A stretch of DNA of 26,697 nt from the IMG/VR virus record IMGVR_UViG_3300010412_000068, positions 1-26,697 of that record; one strand, given 5' to 3'. Within the stretch, counting starts at the first letter, position 1. Each line of letters opens with the position of its first letter. Positions 23,682 to 26,697 of this stretch are shown piece by piece. Origin of the DNA: a virus. The notes beneath the pieces were generated by a model that saw nothing but the letters and a program-made list of their open reading frames with translations, was not told where the DNA came from and made no database searches. A program made the translations under genes and the position numbers.

Positions 23682-26411
23682 TTATCTCCTTCCGATACGT
23701 CCGAGTCTGGACATAACTCGACGGACTCGTCCAGCAAACGCGCCCGGTGTAAATGGAATGGTCAGCGTAGCAAGTATTACGGAGCCCACCGCACTGAAAG
23801 CGCGAACCACTGGAACAATTAGAGACTCTGCTAGGGTTGCTGTGCCCGTAGCAACGAAACTAAATGATTTACTAATTCCTCTGGTAAGAGAGCTTGTGGC
23901 TCCTGCGGAGAATGAAAGTAGCTTGGATACAGCCTTCTGTAGTGTCGTGGTAGCGGTACCTGTATACGTAAAGTTTTCGACATAGGTAACAACGAACGTG
24001 AGGGCCGCAGTCCCAGATGCCGCAAACGACCTGACGATATCATTGACGCCACTTATAAAATCCTTCGCAAACGATACAGCACCCGACGCTGCGTATGCGA
24101 ATGCCTTTCCTATCGACTTCAGGGCGGTACTTGTTCCGGTCGCGGTGTACTGTAGGCTTATAGAAATACTCCTCAAAAGAGCACTCGTCCCCGCACCCGT
24201 GTACGCTAGAACTTTCCCCACAGACTTCGAGATCTGGGCCGAGCCTGTAGCCGAATACGCTAGTACCAGCAGTTTGACCTTTTGGGTTGCTGTAACTAGC
24301 GTCCCTGTTGCGCTATAGGCAAAAGATCTTAGGAACGTACCGGCTTTCAATAAAGCCGAGGTTCCGGTTGCACCATAGTTCAACAGTTTACTTAGACTAC
24401 GTTCGAGAGAAATAGTTCCCAACGCAGAATAAGTAAGGCTCTTCAAGTACGAGTGCGACTTCGTGAGGAGGGCGCTACCCGTTCCAGTAAAGCTAAGAGC
24501 CAGAAGCTTTACCTTCTGCGTCAGGGTCGCAAGCGATCCCGTTGCACTATAGACTAGAGAAAGACCAACCTCTTTTAGAAGGTTCGATGTACCTGTTCCG
24601 GCGTAATTTAAACTGCGGACAAAGGTAGATGTGAGCGTGAGAGAGGCCCCACCTGTTCCAGTGTAAACCAGCGAACGGAGGTAGCTGGCGGCTTTTGCAA
24701 AGGCCGAGGCCCCTGTTGCACTGTACGTAAAAGATCTTAAGTAGGACTTACCGTAGGTAAGTGCACTTGTCCCAACCCCTGAGTAGTCCAGAGATCGGAG
24801 GTATGTCGCGCTCCTCTCTAAGAGAGAGCTGCCACTTCCAGTAAATGAGAACGTCCGTGATAGCACCTGCTGTAGTGCAGTTGCCACAGAACCCGTTCCG
24901 GCATATGAAAGCAGTTTACCAACTATGCGCTCTACTGTTGAGGTGCCCGTTCCAGTATAACTAAATGAGCGTACCCGCGTAAGTGCACGGGCAAAGGCAG
25001 AACTTCCTACGCCACTGAAAGAGAATGTTCTATCAAAGAACTTTCCTTTAGCTAGCGTTGGCGTTCCAGTTCCACTATACACATACGAACGCAGGAACGA
25101 GGTGGCTTTTGTTAAGGCACTCGTTCCAGTTCCTGAATACGCAAAAGACTTCGCAAGAGAAAGCAGCTTCGTTAGAGCACTTGTTCCCGTTCCTGCGTAG
25201 CTTTTTACCAGACCGACTTGTTTTAGCGGTGTGCTGGCCGTGCCAGTTCCGCTAAAGGTGTGGTTCTCGTTGTACTGCGTTCCGCCGGTCCCGACCGTGA
25301 CCATCGGGTAGCCGGATGCCGGAACTCGTGTAGTACCGTCCGGGGCGAGGAAGGAGAACTCAATGGTATCCCCATTCGTTACCGTTCCGCTGTCAAGGGA
25401 GAGCGAGAACGCATACTCAGCGGAGTCGTCGGTCCATGTGCGCGAAGCGGGGCCAGCTGCGGCAGTCTCAAAGAACTCGTTCCATGTCTGCTGCTGTGTC
25501 GCAACCCCGGTGATGGCACTCAGCAGGTTGTTGAAGTTCTGCTGGTCGGTGTTGGCCGCACTCGCTACCAAACGGGCTGCACCAGAAATGTCGTCAACAG
25601 GTACCCATCCACCGCCATTGACACGCTGATAGAGGGTAAAGCCGCCGGTATTGCCGATATTCGCGTCCGCACTCTCGCCAGCGTTCATCACGAGGATGAA
25701 GGGATTGCTGACGGTGCGGGAGATGTTGGTGTCCTCAGCCGCTAGCGCGGTGGGAGCATCAATGTCCGACTCATCGTAGAACCTGTAGTGCCCGCTTACC
25801 CACGTTGCGGGTACGGCTGGCGTGTAGGTCAGAACGACATCACACGCATCTATTTCCCCGTAAAGGCCATCCTTAGCCATGTTCTGGCTATAGTTATCAA
25901 CGTCGAACATGAAAACCGGGTAATCGGGGAAACCCGGCGCAGTTATACCAGAAACGGCTGTCGGGCCTGTAAATACCCCCGTCCAGCTGGAGGATGTAGC
26001 CATATTCATCATCCGCCATGCACCGATGGGGTACGTCCCACCAACGGGGTAGCCTGTGCCGCCCGTGGTCCATTGCGGGATGATGCCGAAACAGCACCTC
26101 CACTCGCCGCTATCGTCAACGCGGCTTACTGTGCGGAATCGCACCCTCACGTTGACGTTCGTAACGAGCGCCCACGCAAAGTCGCTCGGATAAGAACCGC
26201 CCGAAGGGTACAGCTTCAGTATGCCATAACCTTCAGGAGCCCCATCCGCGTTTAGCTGGATGCCTGCTGTGCTGTCGGCGCTATCGTAGCCCTCATCCAT
26301 CGCCTCCAGATTGGCGGTCGTGATGGAGGCTGGGATGATAACATTGTTACCGTTGTTACTACATTCGGTTGATGCAGTACTTGTGGTCGGAAGGAGTGTT
26401 AGAGTTGCCAC
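23682..26411 (-). CDS. Repeat-rich tail fiber-like protein, 909 aa
   Basis: Three parts. Residues 1-210 are a beta-rich head (NVNVRVRFRTVSRVDDSGEW, then a Trp/Gly-rich stretch). Residues 230-380 look like a fiber domain of a type common in phage tail proteins (FTLYQRVNGGGWVPVDD ... TNGDTIEFSFLAPDG). Residues 386-884 are about 25 tandem degenerate repeats of 16-25 aa with core YSGTGTSALTKA and a linking YLRS-like strand. The C-terminus is strongly basic (FAGRVRRVMSRLGRIGRR). The start is GTG 26411, with AGGAG 8 nt upstream, 11 nt after the previous gene. It is likely a long fiber or stalk, from the repeats and the adjacent fiber genes; no enzyme motif was seen. Confidence 0.8.
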   Translation of the reverse strand: MATLTLLPTTSTASTECSNNGNNVIIPASITTANLEAMDEGYDSADSTAGIQLNADGAPEGYGILKLYPSGGSYPSDFAWALVTNVNVRVRFRTVSRVDDSGEWRCCFGIIPQWTTGGTGYPVGGTYPIGAWRMMNMATSSSWTGVFTGPTAVSGITAPGFPDYPVFMFDVDNYSQNMAKDGLYGEIDACDVVLTYTPAVPATWVSGHYRFYDESDIDAPTALAAEDTNISRTVSNPFILVMNAGESADANIGNTGGFTLYQRVNGGGWVPVDDISGAARLVASAANTDQQNFNNLLSAITGVATQQQTWNEFFETAAAGPASRTWTDDSAEYAFSLSLDSGTVTNGDTIEFSFLAPDGTTRVPASGYPMVTVGTGGTQYNENHTFSGTGTASTPLKQVGLVKSYAGTGTSALTKLLSLAKSFAYSGTGTSALTKATSFLRSYVYSGTGTPTLAKGKFFDRTFSFSGVGSSAFARALTRVRSFSYTGTGTSTVERIVGKLLSYAGTGSVATALQQVLSRTFSFTGSGSSLLERSATYLRSLDYSGVGTSALTYGKSYLRSFTYSATGASAFAKAASYLRSLVYTGTGGASLTLTSTFVRSLNYAGTGTSNLLKEVGLSLVYSATGSLATLTQKVKLLALSFTGTGSALLTKSHSYLKSLTYSALGTISLERSLSKLLNYGATGTSALLKAGTFLRSFAYSATGTLVTATQKVKLLVLAYSATGSAQISKSVGKVLAYTGAGTSALLRSISISLQYTATGTSTALKSIGKAFAYAASGAVSFAKDFISGVNDIVRSFAASGTAALTFVVTYVENFTYTGTATTTLQKAVSKLLSFSAGATSSLTRGISKSFSFVATGTATLAESLIVPVVRAFSAVGSVILATLTIPFTPGAFAGRVRRVMSRLGRIGRR
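23686..23691 (-). promoter_or_regulatory. Ribosome binding site deciding the 23680 start
   Basis: AAGGAG on the minus strand, 5 nt before ATG 23680, inside the last codons of the repeat-fiber gene. It supports the 107-aa form of the downstream protein. Confidence 0.75.
23760..25256 (-). repeat. Coding tandem array, about 25 units of ~54-60 bp
   Basis: Within the 909-aa gene (residues 386-884), each unit encodes a pattern such as FAYSGTGTSALTKATSFLRS. By hand count most units are 18 or 20 residues, some 16 or 22, one 25. Nearly all are even in length, which would keep beta-strand alternation in register. DNA copies have diverged more than the protein pattern, so the array is old or held by protein selection. 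Confidence 0.85.
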
Positions 26412-26422
26412 GGGAAGTTCTC

Positions 26423-26697
26423 CTACTGGTTAGGATTGCCCCCGTTGCTTCCTGACCCCGGAGGCCACGTAATCGTGCCCACGAGATCACGGGTCATGCA
26501 ACACCCGTAGTCCGGCGAGATAAGGCCATTGGCGATATCGTCACGGATTGCCTGTACGTCACCGGGCCAGTCGCCACAGTCAACCGCGCCTGATGCCAGC
26601 CAATGGGGCTTCACATCCGCGATGTAGCGCGGATCGGTGTGCACCTTGTTCCACACCTTAAGTTCCTTGAGGAGACCGCAGACGTACTTTCGCGGAG
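26423..26697 (-). CDS. Unknown protein, 5' end beyond window (partial)
   Basis: The frame is open from the right edge to a stop at 26423, giving at least 91 codons; an internal GTG at 26656 is not needed as a start. The visible part contains KYVCGLLKELKVWNKVH, HWLASGAVDCGDWPGD and GCCMTRDLVGTITWPPG, and ends with a Gly/Asn-rich disordered tail (GSGSNGGNPNQ). It has four Cys. No family was recognised. It lies 11 nt before the repeat-fiber gene in the same direction, so it probably belongs to the same transcription unit. Confidence 0.7.
   Translation of the reverse strand, partial: PRKYVCGLLKELKVWNKVHTDPRYIADVKPHWLASGAVDCGDWPGDVQAIRDDIANGLISPDYGCCMTRDLVGTITWPPGSGSNGGNPNQ

Noticed and set aside
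23760-25256. Possible CRISPR array or noncoding tandem repeat
   Set aside because: Units are in frame, diverged at DNA level, vary in length by whole codons and have no constant repeat plus unique spacer pattern.
25260-25745. Open plus-strand frame of 161 codons
   Set aside because: It is antisense to the repeat-fiber gene, and its residues show no domain pattern while the minus strand does.
1-26697. T7-type phage promoters and tRNA genes
   Set aside because: No repeated promoter-like sequence was found in the short gaps, and no cloverleaf-compatible stretch was noticed; promoters inside coding sequence cannot be excluded by eye.

Overview
This window looks like the late (structural) region of a lytic, short-tailed bacteriophage with a T7-like virion plan. 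Every supported gene is on the minus strand, so transcription runs from position 26697 toward position 1. Genes are packed with almost no spacing: most neighbours overlap by 1 nt (TAATG), 4 nt (ATGA) or a little more, or are separated by fewer than 20 nt. The one larger gap is 58 nt. No tRNA, rRNA, CRISPR array, insertion sequence, replication gene or integrase was seen. The host cannot be named. A Gram-negative, possibly aquatic host is only an inference from the podovirus-type gene set and the Shine-Dalgarno usage.

Layout in transcription order. (1) 26697-19015, host-contact block: a 5'-truncated ORF, a 909-aa fiber-like protein whose C-terminal half is about 25 degenerate repeats, a small beta-rich protein (107 aa), a 197-aa short fiber protein, a 749-aa tail protein ending in a SPRY-like domain, a 230-aa paralogue of the 197-aa protein, and a 264-aa glycine-rich adhesin-like protein. 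(2) 19037-12755, packaging and head block: terminase large subunit, portal, a 129-aa secreted fibronectin-III-like protein, a 98-aa unknown, scaffold, HK97-fold major capsid protein and a 164-aa probable capsid accessory protein. A strong cUUCGg hairpin follows. (3) 12696-9181, tail tube block: a tail tubular A/adaptor-like protein, a 113-aa unknown and a tail tubular B/nozzle-like protein. (4) 9184-1, internal virion (ejection) block: a cupin-like plus gp14-like fusion (356 aa), a 1651-aa protein, a 634-aa protein and a further ORF of at least 420 codons that runs off the left edge.

How the genes work together (known roles of the families, applied here by inference): fibers and adhesins bind the host; terminase pumps DNA through the portal into a capsid assembled around scaffold; tubular A and B proteins close the head and build the short tail; the internal proteins are likely ejected to extend the tail across the envelope. 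No terminase small subunit, lysin, holin or spanin was recognised, so these probably lie outside the window or are unrecognised.

The most unusual signal is not a gene. A 14-bp palindrome, consensus AGTTCYTARGAACT, occurs six times, always inside coding sequence of unrelated virion genes and in two different reading-frame phases. That suggests selection on the DNA itself, for example as a protein-binding site.
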